Shown here: positions 9,902-21,248 of the stretch, in pieces
Position numbering within the stretch: the first letter of the stretch is position 1
Layout of the letters: each line of letters opens with the position of its first letter
From: Cardinalis cardinalis
Taxonomy: Eukaryota > Chordata > Aves > Passeriformes > Cardinalidae
Direction: 5' to 3'
Assembly: GCA_014549065.1 (NCBI GenBank)
Contig: JACDOX010000024.1
Location: forward strand, 6,791,577 to 6,855,576
DNA length: 64,000 bases
The notes under the pieces: model-generated
Seen by the model: only the letters and a program-made list of their open reading frames with translations
Databases searched by the model: none
What the model was told of the DNA's origin: nothing
Position numbers and translations under genes: made by a program

Positions 9902-10149
9902 GGTGGAATGTGAGTTCATGGATTNAATCCATCATTGAGAGTATGATAATCTTATTAATTGTATTCTTAGCAATTTGGTTAGTTTACAGCATCTTAAAGG
10001 GAGAGATACAGAAGAAAACATCCTGGAACCAGAAAATAATAAAGGCACTGACACGAGACCCACGCCCACCATCTTCTGGTTCTCCAGCTCGTGATAGCAT
10101 TCGTGACAACGTTTACATCAATCCTGGATTTGAAGAACATCAAGTATAA
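9902..10149 (+). pseudogene. env: env segment 4: TM membrane anchor and cytoplasmic tail
   Basis: In the +1 frame, a short membrane-proximal stretch with Trp residues leads into about 18 strongly hydrophobic residues (about 9943-9996) that form the anchor. A basic, then Pro-rich cytoplasmic tail of about 50 residues follows and ends at TAA 10147-10149. There is no proper start codon because it continues segment 3 after a frame change around 9885-9900. The polypurine tract lies 39 bp downstream, the usual layout at the 3' end of a provirus. Confidence 0.85.
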
Positions 10150-10188
10150 ATTGAGNAACAAAGGACTGTATCAAGTGAAAATGCTTTC

Positions 10189-10200
10189 AAAGGGGGGAGA
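10189..10200 (+). promoter_or_regulatory. Polypurine tract of the provirus
   Basis: The uninterrupted purine run AAAGGGGGGAGA ends one base before the TG that opens the LTR. This is the expected plus-strand primer site for retroviral DNA synthesis. Confidence 0.88.
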
Positions 10201-10478
10201 ATGGTAGTGGAGCCCTGGAAAAAGTTAAAGATAGAATCTAAAATGTTAAGCTTTGTGTTTACCCAGATCAACTGCACCTGCATAAGCAGTATAATAAATG
10301 ATATAATTGTTAGATGTGATGATTGTTTAGTAATTGAATATAATTATTATATAACCATAAGAAGAATCATGAGAAACTATGTTGGAAATTCAAAGGGGGC
10401 TATGTTTAGCTGAAATCTATGTATACAATAGAACAATATAAGTTTAATAATTAACAGGAAAGTTATATAACGATAGAG

Positions 10479-10485
10479 TATAAAA
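10479..10485 (+). promoter_or_regulatory. LTR TATA box
   Basis: TATAAAA lies about 70 bp upstream of the LTR polyadenylation signal, so transcription would begin near 10505-10510. Whether it is active in the host is unknown. Confidence 0.7.
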
Positions 10486-10552
10486 CACGCTCATCTCGAA
10501 TGTATGGTCGGAATTAGATTTGGGTGAAAAAACCCCGATTCCCAGAGCTCTT

Positions 10553-10558
10553 AATAAA
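10553..10558 (+). terminator. LTR polyadenylation signal AATAAA
   Basis: A canonical hexamer in the R region of the 3' LTR, 49 bp before the CA end. Confidence 0.75.
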
Positions 10559-10607
10559 AAGCACCACATATAATCATTACATGATTATGTGTTTCTGAAC
10601 GCTAACA

Positions 10608-11470
10608 TTACAAATACTGACTGGGTGTTTGAGCAAATCAACAACAAGCCTTGTCTTTAAAAGTTTTTAATAATAATTTGGCCAAATTTCCATTTGGATG
10701 AAAAGATTTAATATGATAATGAAAGATTACAGTGTTGGCTGAAATAAATCTTGCAATTTCCAAAATTTTTACTTTGTCATGGAATTTTTAATTTTAGGAT
10801 CCTTTAGTCTGCACTATTCTCTTTGATTTAAATAACACAATAAGTTGTGTTGACTGAACCAAATACTNCGGTATTTTGGGTCTTCTTTGTATCCTAAGAC
10901 ACAAACTGATTGATGTTTTTCTTCCTGAAGCTGAAATGTTATGTAACTGAGCTGGTAGAAGAACCTAAGGGAAATGACTCAGCCACAAAAATGGAAGGTA
11001 ATAACAGACTTAGTTTATGTCAGTTTACATCCAAAATGTATTTAATAAGTACAGCACAGAACATTACATTTCGCAACAATCAAAGAGTATATTCCTGTTT
11101 CTAAACTCAAGAATTAATTTCTTTCTATCCATGTTTCTGATTATAAACATAGAGAATGTTTTTATATACACAAATGTATATAAAAAGCCACAAAATTATT
11201 TAAACCATTATAAATTGGAGATATAGGAGTGTTTTGAGATACATCTGTTAAGTAGAAACAGTTTATCTGAGCTGCCAACTATCAAATTTCTGGAAAAGAA
11301 TAACAGGCCTACGAATATGTGGCTCTANAAAAGAGCCCAAACCACTGCTATTTTGATGATAATAGTTAAGTGAACATTCTAGGAATTGTTACCAGATTAT
11401 TTTACCTGTTTTTCAATGGAAACAATGCTTATACATTTATGTTGTTCTTAAATTGTGTATTCAGTATAAC
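10608..11470. other. AT-rich spacer between two retroviral insertions
   Basis: This is unique-looking AT-rich sequence with no gene or repeat that I can identify. Confidence 0.6.
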
Positions 11471-11476
11471 GTGAAG

Positions 11477-12122
11477 TGTTATGCTGTGTTTGTTATATTG
11501 TTCTGCTCCCCTCTGCCTGAGTTGGTTTGTTCTGTTTCCCCTTAAGTTAAAAGTTCTGCCCTGGTTTTCCCTCCTCTCTCTGTTAAGTGCCTATCACCCN
11601 GGTTACCCTAGAAACCTAATGTATCCTCNCCTCGGTCCCTCCCCTGCGCTCTGCCAGTCACTCCCTCCTGCCACCTTTTTNTCCAGAACTTTCTGTCTTC
11701 GGCACAGAGGGATTGGCTCAGATGCTGGGGCCCCTCCTTCCAGTAGTTCTGATTGATTCTTTTGGTATGTCTGTCTTATGTACCCCACTCCCCCCTGGAT
11801 TCCTATTTGCTACCCCGTTGGTTCCACTGCCACCACCCACTCCCTTTATAAGTGACTGAAACCCCTCCCACTTGCTNTTCAATTGCTGGCTTCCCTGGGG
11901 TGTGCGTTAAAACCTAGACTTGCCCCAATGGNAGTGCGCTCTTTGTTTCCNGTCGTCTGCACCCTTTTGNCTTCGTCCTGCACCTGCAGCGTCTCCCTGC
12001 ATATCTCGGGACGCTGCCTGAGGNGCTGACCCNAAGCCNGGCTNTCGGGTAAGTNCCCCNCNACTGCTAGCGGTTGCTGGCCGACTAGCGGGGACAGANC
12101 TCTCTCAAGCCGAACTGCTGCA
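11477..12122 (+). mobile_element. Solo LTR, class II (ERVK-like), 646 bp
   Basis: It begins TGTTATGC and ends GCTGCA, with perfect 6-bp duplications on both sides. It is far more GC-rich than its surroundings. A TATA-like TTTATAAG at 11845-11852 places the promoter in the expected two-thirds position and gives the + orientation. No internal viral sequence is present, so it was probably left by recombination between two LTRs. I see no AATAAA. Ambiguous bases are dense (15 between 11600 and 12100), many beside C or G, as expected for a young repeat with many copies or for polymorphic CpG sites. Class assignment rests on duplication length and LTR form. Confidence 0.85.
11845..11852 (+). promoter_or_regulatory. 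TATA-like box in solo LTR
   Basis: TTTATAAG lies in a C-rich context within the LTR. Activity is unknown. Confidence 0.55.
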
Positions 12123-12128
12123 GTGAAG

Positions 12129-14042
12129 CCTTTTGCCAGTTTCAGTTCCCATGTGGGTGAGAGATGGGAAATTCAAGCATAAAAAAATTCCTGCAAGTTT
12201 TGTCAGCTAGGTAACTAAATAAAGAGACCTTATTAAGGCTCTCACACTGGAGAAAAACCGTAGCATGAGGTGACACTGGGAAGTCCAGATAACATTTCAG
12301 CTAGAGGTTTATGTGCGAAAAGTTTAAACTGAAATTCATACTGTAGGGAAATCTCAAGTAAATTCATCCTAAGATAATTTATTCAGGGAAATATTTCTTA
12401 ATTCATTGATAGAATGATATTTAAGGGAAGCTTTGAACTCAGATACCATTACTTTGATTTGTACTTACGCCTTTTATTAGTTTATTATGTAAAAATATTT
12501 AGTTTTCAACATTTCTTTTTCTTTCATTATTCTTCATTTCTATCCCATACTTCTAGCTCTGAATATGCCCGAGATACCTTCATCTACTCTAGGTGGGAAA
12601 ATGCCCTCCCAGCCTAGGTGAGAAGGAGATGTTTTGAGGTTCAGTCATTCTATAACTGTGCTGAAACTGCCATGACCTATTCAGTGACTGTAGAATCAAA
12701 TTACTGGAGAGACAGCAGGAGTAGCTCATCAAGTTTTTGTTAGTGAGGATTGGGCAGTGTCAGAAGATCTTTTCAGAAGTGCTTAGATTCCCTTTCTGCC
12801 TAGTATTGTACCCCACATATAGCCCCTTCTCCAACTATTGAGATACTTTTCACAAGGATTCAAGGATATGGGATCTGCTTCTTCTTTCACTGCATTGTAA
12901 TGAAAACTACTAGATCCCAGAGGGCACCAAAAAGCCGTATGTGCACTGACCTTCACTTGGGACCTGCCTATGGATTTGTGGGCTGAATTTAAGNTAAGAT
13001 CTCGACACTCTCACCTCCCCAAGTGATGCTGTAAGTAGATATGTTCTGCTACCTACAGTTCTGCCCTCCTGGCTGCACTTGCAGGGTGGAGCTTGGACTC
13101 ANTTTACATATAATCTTATCTCTATTCCTGCTTCCAGTCCAGTCTCCTGCCATTTTTGACTGGTCTTCCTGGATGTGCTCATACATTGCCTTGTCTTATC
13201 TGGATTTGTCATTTGAATCTGTTGATACTTTTACCCCTGTCCAGACCCATTGGATGGCAGCCTGTGGAAGCANCACTACCCAGCCTGAAGTGCTGAGGCA
13301 ATCATGGCTCCTGGCTCATCTCTGTCTTAGAGAAGCCACACTCCTTCTGCTCCCTGACAGCTGGAATACTTTTTCTAAAGAAATAATTTTTAAAGTAAAC
13401 ATATATAAGTTAATTACCCAAGCATCCTTTTTTTTTGTTAATCTATTAATGCTAGTAGCAGTTTCACAAAAATATTTAGTATAAGAGCTTAGGTATTAAA
13501 AGAAATAATTAGTGGGTATGTATTCTGGGATTTTAGTTTTTCATGTTATTGAAATATCCTAATTGATGGCAATGGAGCAGAAAAATCAGCTATGTTCTAA
13601 CTATGAACTTTTCCTATATCTGTTATAAAAGTTTCAAGCAGCCAGCAGATTACTTGTGTGTTTCGAATAAAATCACAAGTATCTGCTAGGATAGGCCTCT
13701 CCTAGCATCTGTCCAAGAAACAGTACAATATCATTTAGAAATAGAGTTATAATTTAGTGCAATATTTACTTTCACATGACATCTGATGCATAGTTCTGTC
13801 GTGAAGAAAAATCAGTATTAAAATATCAATTCAGATATGACTTAGTTTGGCTTATTTAAACTTCAGGTTGATTAATATGTGAGTGTAAAAATAAGAGATT
13901 CAAAGCGATTGATACAGTGGGTTCCATGAAAAATTCAACAAAGCTTCCTCTAGGAGCCATATTATTTTCCANTATCTAGAAGAATACTATCCTTAATAAG
14001 AAAGGTGAATAAAGCTTCCACTTTCTTCTCTTTTACTTTTAG
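12129..14042. other. Non-coding stretch with a moderately GC-rich patch
   Basis: No gene is recognised. Positions 13041-13484 keep one + frame open for 147 codons, including two ambiguous codons. The product has no motif I know and runs into plain AT-rich DNA, so I treat it as chance or as an old repeat. The pyrimidine tract at 14019-14040 belongs to the candidate splice acceptor of the next feature. Confidence 0.45.
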
Positions 14043-14199
14043 GGGAACTAAGATGAAATTGAGAGTGGGTCTCATTTCTGCCATGATTACAGCATCATTA
14101 GGAGTCTGTCTGTTAGTTGTGGGTTCACTGACTCTTTACATCCTGCTGTCACTATCAGACCAAATTGTTTGGGATCTAAATCCACAACCTAGAGTATAA
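14043..14199 (+). CDS. Candidate host exon encoding a short membrane-spanning peptide
   Basis: A strong acceptor (a pyrimidine-rich stretch ending in TTTTAG at 14042) is followed within 10 bases by an ATG at 14053 in a fair Kozak context (A at -3). The frame encodes 48 residues and stops at 14197-14199. Residues 5-33 are a long hydrophobic segment (GLISAMITASLGVCLLVVGS and onward) preceded by Lys/Arg, as in a signal anchor or the first helix of a tetraspan protein. A weak donor could be AGA|GTATAAG near 14190, which would splice the exon before the stop. I do not recognise the protein. No neighbouring exon was found, so this may be a chance frame or a small exon of a large unseen gene. Confidence 0.3.
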
Positions 14200-17100
14200 G
14201 TGAATATTCTACAGGTTACGTAAGTGAGAAAACAAGTGTCACATGATCTGGGGCCAGAGTCACTGGGATACCCATATTAAGAACAGGCAAATATTTGAAA
14301 ATCAAGTTCATATATACTGCTTGCCATGGAAGCAGTGTCTTGTTCTCAACTCTCCCCCTTCCTCACCTCCTTCTTTTCAAATTTAAACTGCCTTCACTTG
14401 GCTAGGATGCGAAGCAGAAGTGCTGAAATATCTAATCTTGTAAATCTTCCAGCCCAGATGTGGAGAATCAAGTGGCTTTAGACAGTTGGAAAACAGTTCA
14501 AAAGAGCATCCACAGTTTTTGGTGTTTTTCCAAGTGTTGAGAANCTTTCTGGTTTACCCATCACTCCTTGTAATGTATTAGAAAGTAAACACACTCTGTC
14601 AATGCATAAAAATTTTATGAAAGTAAATCTGCTTCTGACCTGCTGTCCACTTGCAGGCATGACTCTGACAGGCTTCAATGGGAGTTGCACATAGGGAATG
14701 ACTTTGTGATCAGACATCTGTACTGCAAATGAGATAATATGTATTAATGTGTGTGTTTGCTCTCTGGAATCAATTACAAGTGAGAAAAGAAAACTGTGAA
14801 TTTAATAACTTTCCCATGAAACTGAAACTGTACAACTACTTCATCCATCCATGCAATGCAATTCTAGAAGTAAGCATAGTAAAAGAAATGCAAAATTAAA
14901 AGGTTTGGTCAAATAAANCATGCCTTATGTCATATGATACTTTAAACCAGAGGAAGGGGGAAAGGGTACAAAATGCTGCTGCATTCTTCTTTACAGAACC
15001 TGGTAGAGGATCTGAGAACAATACTCTTGAGCTGTTTTAGAAACAAGGATTAAGAATGGCTACCTAGTTTGTGTGTCTGGTGCAGTGGGAGAATAATTAC
15101 TTCTTTCATCCTGATGTTANGTGTATATTGAAAACACCAAGAAAGGTGATTGTTATACGTGCTATGGCTCTATGATGCTGTGCAAAAGGGAGGTGCGTTT
15201 TCTCCAATTGCATTTATGACATCTCATCTTAATCATATAATTTTGCCTCAAGTTTGTAGTCTGAAAGCAGACTTGAGCCTCTTTGTGTTCCATAATTTGC
15301 CTGCACACAGAAATTTAAGAAGGAATTACAAGTAGATTGTTGTGATTCGGAGTTTCTGTTCTTAACTGTTTCTGTTCAAAGTTAATTCCGAGTTTCATTA
15401 CCAAATCTTACTAAATATGAAAGTTTGACAAGTCATGACAAATCATACCACTGACATTTTGAACAATGTAATAGGTTTTAATATCAAATGTAATTAAACA
15501 GAAGAGTTTAGAATAGCTTAATCTGCTCAGTAAGGTACATGATGATTCCCATATGGAAACACTTTCCCCTTAAGCATAAAATAGAATTCTAGAAATAGTA
15601 TTTTCTTCCTATTAAATTTACCTCTATTTCTTCTCAAAATGTGTTTTTATTTAATAAATTTCTTATCTATGAGGTGATTGAAGGAAAGTTTTCTTTTGCT
15701 AGACCTGAAATTTGGTTGAGGTCTGAATTTTAGATAACCCTTTGCAAGGTTTATATTGAAACTAAACCACACTGCAGTAACTAAGAGCACTTCTTAACAC
15801 AGAAATCATATTTGCACACTGGATAGTTGATAAATGGATCAAAGGGTGCAAAAATATGTAGTCTTGTTTACAAATTTACAAAGTGAAAAGTTAGATGTTA
15901 TTTCAATTTTTTAATCCTCAGATCTTTACATTAGAGCTTACTANTAAAGATATGTCAGTAAGTAAGAAGTAATATAAAATATGTTTTACGAAGATGTTTG
16001 GATTGCCAGCCTTTCATATTGTATTACCAAGTAATTGAAACAAATCATTAAATGGATCAGGAGCTAAGTCTGTGGGAAGGGAGAGATGTTGGCACAAATT
16101 GTTACTTTAATTTAATTCAATTCATTAAAGTATTTTATAGAACCTGCAAGTTCTAATTTATAATCAATGACAAACTTACAGACTGAGAGTCTTATTTTTG
16201 AATGCATTGATTAACTTTCAGGAGAGTGTATGTGAAGTATTTCCAGCTTGAACATGATCTCTTAACCTGGAATATTGGTTAAAATGATGAGACAATTCAA
16301 ACTGACTTATTTCCATAGTTGATAGATTTATAGAATACCATGACGTAAAGATGGCTTGNCTGGTCTGTTGGTAGTGCTCTGATGTAATCAAACAGCTGTA
16401 GAGGACAATACTNTTCAGTGATGACACTCAGGATGACGCCTCCTTTTGGCTATTAGGAGTCAATTTTATTGTTGCTGTTGCANCCTTCATCCAGATCAGC
16501 TTGACACTTTTGTCTTGCATAACCCAAAACATGTTTAAATCTGAAAGTGTATCTTGTTTTCATGTTGCACTCTTATTTTTAACTCCTCCTATGTATTCCC
16601 AGNAAAATAAGACTGTAAACTGGGAATTTTTCTCTTCTCTGCTCCCTGTGTGTATGCCTGCCCATGTGATTACTTATCTTAGATTGACTGAAGAAGCAAC
16701 ATTCAGAATTCTTAACTTCATCTATGGTTTTGTAATTCTTTATCAGTGATACTACAGTATTTTTTTTCAAAAAGGAAAACAGAGAACCTGGTGTAATTGA
16801 GTTGCATACNGCTCATTTTTTAAACTTTCTTGTGTGTCATTTCATAAATTTCATGTTTCATCATATATATGAATTCATAAGATGGATATTTGCAAAGTAA
16901 TTTAAAAAGAGATTTAGAATGCAAAGGCATATCTTGGAATTTAATTATGCTATTTTACAGATGTTTTTCAGATTTGAATTGAGACTGAATGTATTTATGA
17001 AAAAAATTACATAGATTAATGGTCATTGCAAAAGCTAAGCTAATATTNTAATAAAAAGTGAAAGCATGCCTATTTTTAAAGTAATCAGTTATAAAATGTA

Positions 17101-17378
17101 TTTTGTTGATTTTTGTGAATAAAACTGGGTGGTGCTTGCAATGAACAGCAACAAATAGCTAGGGAAGGCAGTCTATGAACTTCTCATAACTGTAGTGTCT
17201 AATGACCACAATTTTTATTTCATAATAGCCTATGAAATAGACCACTATTCTTTGTTTGTAGGACAAGATTAAGATACATTGATTATGATCTGGCACAATT
17301 CTCTAAATGAAGCAAGACTGAATCTTTCTCCATTTAGAATTGAAACAAAATCAGCTGTCTTTCCAGTTGCCTAAGATA

Positions 17379-17400
17379 AAGAACTGTTTGAACAGTTCTT
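17379..17400. repeat. Perfect inverted repeat, 10-bp arms, 2-bp centre
   Basis: AAGAACTGTT is followed by TG and its exact reverse complement. It is a near-continuous dyad with hairpin or cruciform potential. Confidence 0.8.
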
Positions 17401-19362
17401 CAGAACACACCTTATGAATTTGAAAGTTAATGGATCAAGACACAGAAATATTATTAGTCATATATTTTTCAAGAACCAGTTGAAACTAAAGAGTAATACA
17501 TATATTAGTGGAGGTGAATAACTTACAGGTTACATCCCAGAAGAAATAAATTCAGAGAGTTGTTACTCTTCAGTGAAAATTATTATCTCTTTTTCGCTTA
17601 AAAGGGCTAAATTCTAGTGTGGGAGAGGCACCATAGCACAGTCATTAATTGACTGCTCAGGGTACAGTCTGGAGATATANAGAGAAATAGCTTGAACCTG
17701 CATGTCTGGCCCTTTGTATGTTCCTGCAGCTTCTACATTTTCCGCTGGCTGTTGGGATTCTAGGAAGAACTTTTATAAATGCCTCCTGTTGANGCACTTT
17801 TGTTGACATAAGAAATTAAATGTTCAGTAGACCTCAATGATTTTGGTTGACTTTGGGTTGGGATACAGAGTATTCTGTTATATTAATCCTAAACAGTATG
17901 CCAAAAAAAAAAAAAAAGGCTCAGGAATATTGTGCCCTAATATGGAGACAGTTTCCCATACTTACTCAGAATTAGAGCAATTTGAAATGATAAATAATNT
18001 CTTAAAGTTTCTGTGTGTACATAGTTATGTACTTAAGAGCAGATANGACAGAAGTATTTCTGATGGAAAGGAAATACTGCTTAACCTGCCATATCTTAAC
18101 AAAAANCCTTTTTTTTTTACCTNCTGACCTTTTCCTCACCTCTGGATTTTTCTGCACTGTTTTCTCATTTCCACTTGAGTAAACTTTTAGCTTTTTCTGA
18201 CTTTAAAGCATTCTTCTCAAACTTGCAAANCAGGAGGTTAATCTCAAAGTGAGATGTGTTTTCAGCTTCTTTACACAAAGTAAGATTCAGTTCTTTTTAT
18301 TAGTCTTGCAGGATTAAAAGCTCACAGCTTTGGAAACTGCTCCAAAACGGAGCTAAATGAGAAAACAGCACAAGGTGACTCAGTGGATTTATCTAAACAG
18401 CTTTCCTCCTTTGAAAGGATTTAATTTTACTTCAAGAATAAATGAGAAGAGTTTGAAACATCCAAGGTCCCAGGGGAGCAGAAAAACTAAAGACTAAAAC
18501 TAATATATCTTTTGATACTGTTGGCAGTGTCTGCAAGAGCAATGCCAGGAATGATTGTGTTTGGAGACTGAATCAACCTTCCCTCACGAGAAAGGCTTGC
18601 AGTTTATTGGTATTATACTTCTAGGGAGTCCCAGCTAAAAACCGTAACATCATTTTGTAATTAGCCAAGGAATCAAAAACTATTATTAGTCTATCTTGTT
18701 TCACACATTTACATCTAAAACAAATATTATTAATTAAATTTAAACTAATAAATTAAGTAATGGTCTGCTACAAGACTTAATTGTTTTCACTTCAAAGCAG
18801 GGCAGGTATACCCTATCTTAGTTTTAAAAGTATGAACCATGTATACTTAAAAGTAAGAACCATAATAGANTGGTTTGTGTGGCTTTTTAAAGTAGGTTAC
18901 TAGACTTCTGCTGCATTCATTTCCCAGCAGACAAAACTTTTTTGCTTTTGGAATCTAATTTTCTTATCATCACAAATTACTTTAAGAAAGGTCTCTAACA
19001 GAGGAAGCATCTGAAAGCATTCATTTATCTTTNTCTGAATTCTGTCACAGAGATTGAATATGTCTTAAGAAGGCCAGGCTCAAGAAGATGATAGTATGTT
19101 TCTGTAGCTCAAGCCTTTGACACAGTGTTGACAATATGCAGAGTAAGCTGTCCCCAGGAGTCCACTTTTCAATAGGAATTGCAGAGAACAATAATGTGGA
19201 GATAAGACAGAGAAGTGTTCATGCTTTCTAATTTGAAATTATTTCTCTTTGGAAGCCTATGTAATGGGAGGCATAGTTTTGTCTATTGTTACAGTCAGAA
19301 TCTTCCAATGATCAGTTTGAACATTTTAGTGGTGTCTTTCATTTTCCTTACATGCAGTAGAA

Positions 19363-19383
19363 TGAGCATCTCACAGATGCTCA
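19363..19383. repeat. Inverted repeat, 9-bp arms, 3-bp loop
   Basis: TGAGCATCT, then CAC, then AGATGCTCA. The right arm overlaps a short direct repeat (CTCACAGAT), so it may have arisen by local duplication. Confidence 0.75.
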
Positions 19384-21248
19384 CAGATCTTTCATCCCCA
19401 CAAACAATATGTTGTTCATAACTCATTTCAGCAGCTCTACTTCTTTTCCCCGCCCAAAACTGTATTTATACAATTATAATTGTAGAAAAGTTAGAAATAA
19501 AGAGTAGAAAAGGGGGTGATGTTNCAGATTCTGACAGGGAAATTTAATTATTTATGACAAATGTCTACGGCCATAAAATAATATCTGACTGTTCAGAAAT
19601 ATTTTGCCCAAGTTCAAATGCAGATGAATATCCAAATAATTTAAAAAGTTTATTCCTAGATTATTTTTCTAGTAGTGACATCAATAAAATCAAAACTAAG
19701 AACCAAAACATAAGAGTGTAATTTCATTTTTGGGATGACAGAATATTTATATATTTGACAAAATANTTTAAAATTATTAAGCTGAGTAACCAAAGAATCA
19801 GTCTAATTTAAGACTTACCAATTCAAGCAAGCAGGACTTGCAGTTTTTGCCTTCAAAAGACTAGCCCTCTAGAAAATAAGAGAAGTTTTTACCAACTCAA
19901 CTGAATCAATTGATTTGACATTAGAGAATTACACTAAGATTGGAATTTATTTAAAACATTAATGATAAAAGAATAATTAGAATTGGTATCTCAGACAAAG
20001 GGGACATACTGTAGAACAGGACTTCAGAAAAGTTATTAAAAACCAGCAAAGAAGAGTCTGTCCCTAGGGTCAGAGGTCAAGAAGTTTAGAGGAGTCAGAC
20101 CCTGAAGAAAAAATTAAAAGCAAAACCTCCTTAGCTTTAGAAATTGATTAAAAACCAAGAAAACCCACAGTAAAACAGCAGTTTTGAAAACAGCAGGAAA
20201 AGATTTATCATAAAAATGATAATCTCTCAGNGCTTCTAAAAACAGATGAATACTTTGCAAGAGATTTGTATGGAAATGTCCATCATTACTAGACAAAAGT
20301 GAAGAATTGATAGCTACATGTAACAGTGAAAACTCAAAGAAAATAGTGTGCTTGTGCTATTAAAGTCAAATAATCTACATTACAAAATTTCCAAGAACTG
20401 TGAGAAAAAGTTGCAAATATGTAATATCTGGAAAATTTATTCAGTCCAGGTCTCATATACGAGTCATGCTTTCTGACTATAAAAGAGAAATGATGGGAAA
20501 AGTGGGTTAAAAAGAGTAGATTTGCCTGATCTCAATATGATATAATATTCCTTAATAGTGGGGGATAAAAAGTAAGCAAATTGAGACAAAAATCCAAGTT
20601 TAATTTACAAAGAAAATAACTAAGCCTCAGGAAAGATTTTTAATTGAAGAAAAGGGTACACTAGAAGAATTTATAAGAAAACCTTTTTCCAAATCAGGTT
20701 CCTATTGTAGAATCTGGTCCTTTTAGCAAAGTAACAAAAACAAGTGCCCAACTTACATCAGCAAAAGCTTATCAGCAACTTTTAAAAAACAAGTGGCAGT
20801 GGAAGATTACATAAGGATNGGAAACAACCAACACTTTTAAAATAATGCATATTTTTTGCTAGCTGAGGATATCTATGTTAGTACTCTAAATCAAAAGAGA
20901 AAAATTGTGTGGATATGAAGACTGGGCATAATAGTTTGATTTGCACTGATAATTCAACTTTGATAAATGCAATAATGGAAGTAGAATTTATTATTTTCCT
21001 TGTGTGATAAATTGAATTCATCTATCTAAAGAACTTTTAGCTTAGGAAAGCATAGCTAAATTGTCTTATATATCAACACAAAGAAGCCTTACTTGTGACT
21101 CAGGCTCTGTATAGTNCAAATAATAATTCGTACTATAGGCAGTTCTGGTAGATTGGATGGTCCCTTATCATGCTTATACTTCAATTTCAGTCAGAAAATG
21201 TCAGATCGAGACAGCAAATCTTCTCATGGAAACATTCTTAGGTCAGAG

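Larger units (their letters stand above)
8228..10149 (+). pseudogene. env: Retroviral env gene, broken by three frame changes
   Basis: This is an envelope glycoprotein gene of the gammaretrovirus-like provirus; such proteins form surface (SU) and transmembrane (TM) subunits for cell entry. About 640 codons can be followed through four segments: frame +2 to 8698, frame +3 from about 8691, frame +2 again from about 9115 to 9901, then frame +1 to the stop at 10147-10149. The first ATG (8228) overlaps pol by 121 bp; an ATG at 8378, just before a hydrophobic signal-like segment, is the more compact start. Features in order are the signal segment, SU with several N-glycosylation sequons, a TM ectodomain with LQNR and an HCC pair, a membrane anchor and a cytoplasmic tail. 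Ambiguous bases cluster at 9239-9334. The frame changes could be true mutations or assembly errors. As given, the gene is not functional. Confidence 0.9.
7734..10607 (+). mobile_element. 5'-truncated gammaretrovirus-like endogenous provirus
   Basis: In order, this remnant holds the C-terminal half of integrase, an env gene overlapping the end of pol, a polypurine tract and one 3' LTR ending in CA. The integrase GPY/F-type module, the env transmembrane subunit with an LQNR heptad-type segment, and the pol/env overlap all point to a class I (gammaretrovirus-like) avian element. gag, protease, reverse transcriptase, RNase H, the integrase N-terminal zinc region and first catalytic aspartate, the primer binding site and the 5' LTR are absent. 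Homology begins abruptly just after a stop codon at 7731. Because the 5' end is lost, target-site duplications cannot be tested. Frame changes in env and missing genes make it defective. Confidence 0.93.
10202..10607 (+). repeat. 3' LTR of the gammaretrovirus-like provirus (406 bp)
   Basis: It starts with TG directly after the polypurine tract and ends with CA at 10606-10607. A TATA-like box, TATAAAA, lies at 10479-10485. A polyadenylation signal AATAAA lies at 10553-10558, 74 bp further on, giving the U3-R-U5 order. U3 is AT-rich. No second copy of this LTR is present in the window, so the divergence between LTRs cannot be used to date the insertion. Confidence 0.85.
11471..12128. repeat. 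6-bp target-site duplication flanking solo LTR
   Basis: GTGAAG at 11471-11476 directly precedes the LTR, and the identical GTGAAG at 12123-12128 directly follows it. Six-base duplications are typical of class II (beta/alpha-like, ERVK) integrases. Confidence 0.88.
14200..21248. other. Long AT-rich non-coding stretch
   Basis: No genes, RNA genes or clear mobile elements are visible. The notable small structures are inverted repeats at 17379-17400 and 19363-19383 and a 14-base A run near 17902. A weak, MIR-like look at 17610-17760 was not strong enough to annotate. Confidence 0.5.

Noticed and set aside
10201..10413. 70-codon frame after env
   Set aside because: It lies inside the U3 part of the 3' LTR and has no protein features.
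11481..11756. 91-codon frame in the solo LTR
   Set aside because: It lies within LTR sequence; GC-rich non-coding DNA with ambiguous codons.
13041..13484. 147-codon + frame
   Set aside because: No known motif, two ambiguous codons and no splice support; probably chance or an old repeat.
17610..17760. Resemblance to a MIR-type SINE
   Set aside because: Only short stretches fit and the order is incomplete; a repeat-library search would be needed.
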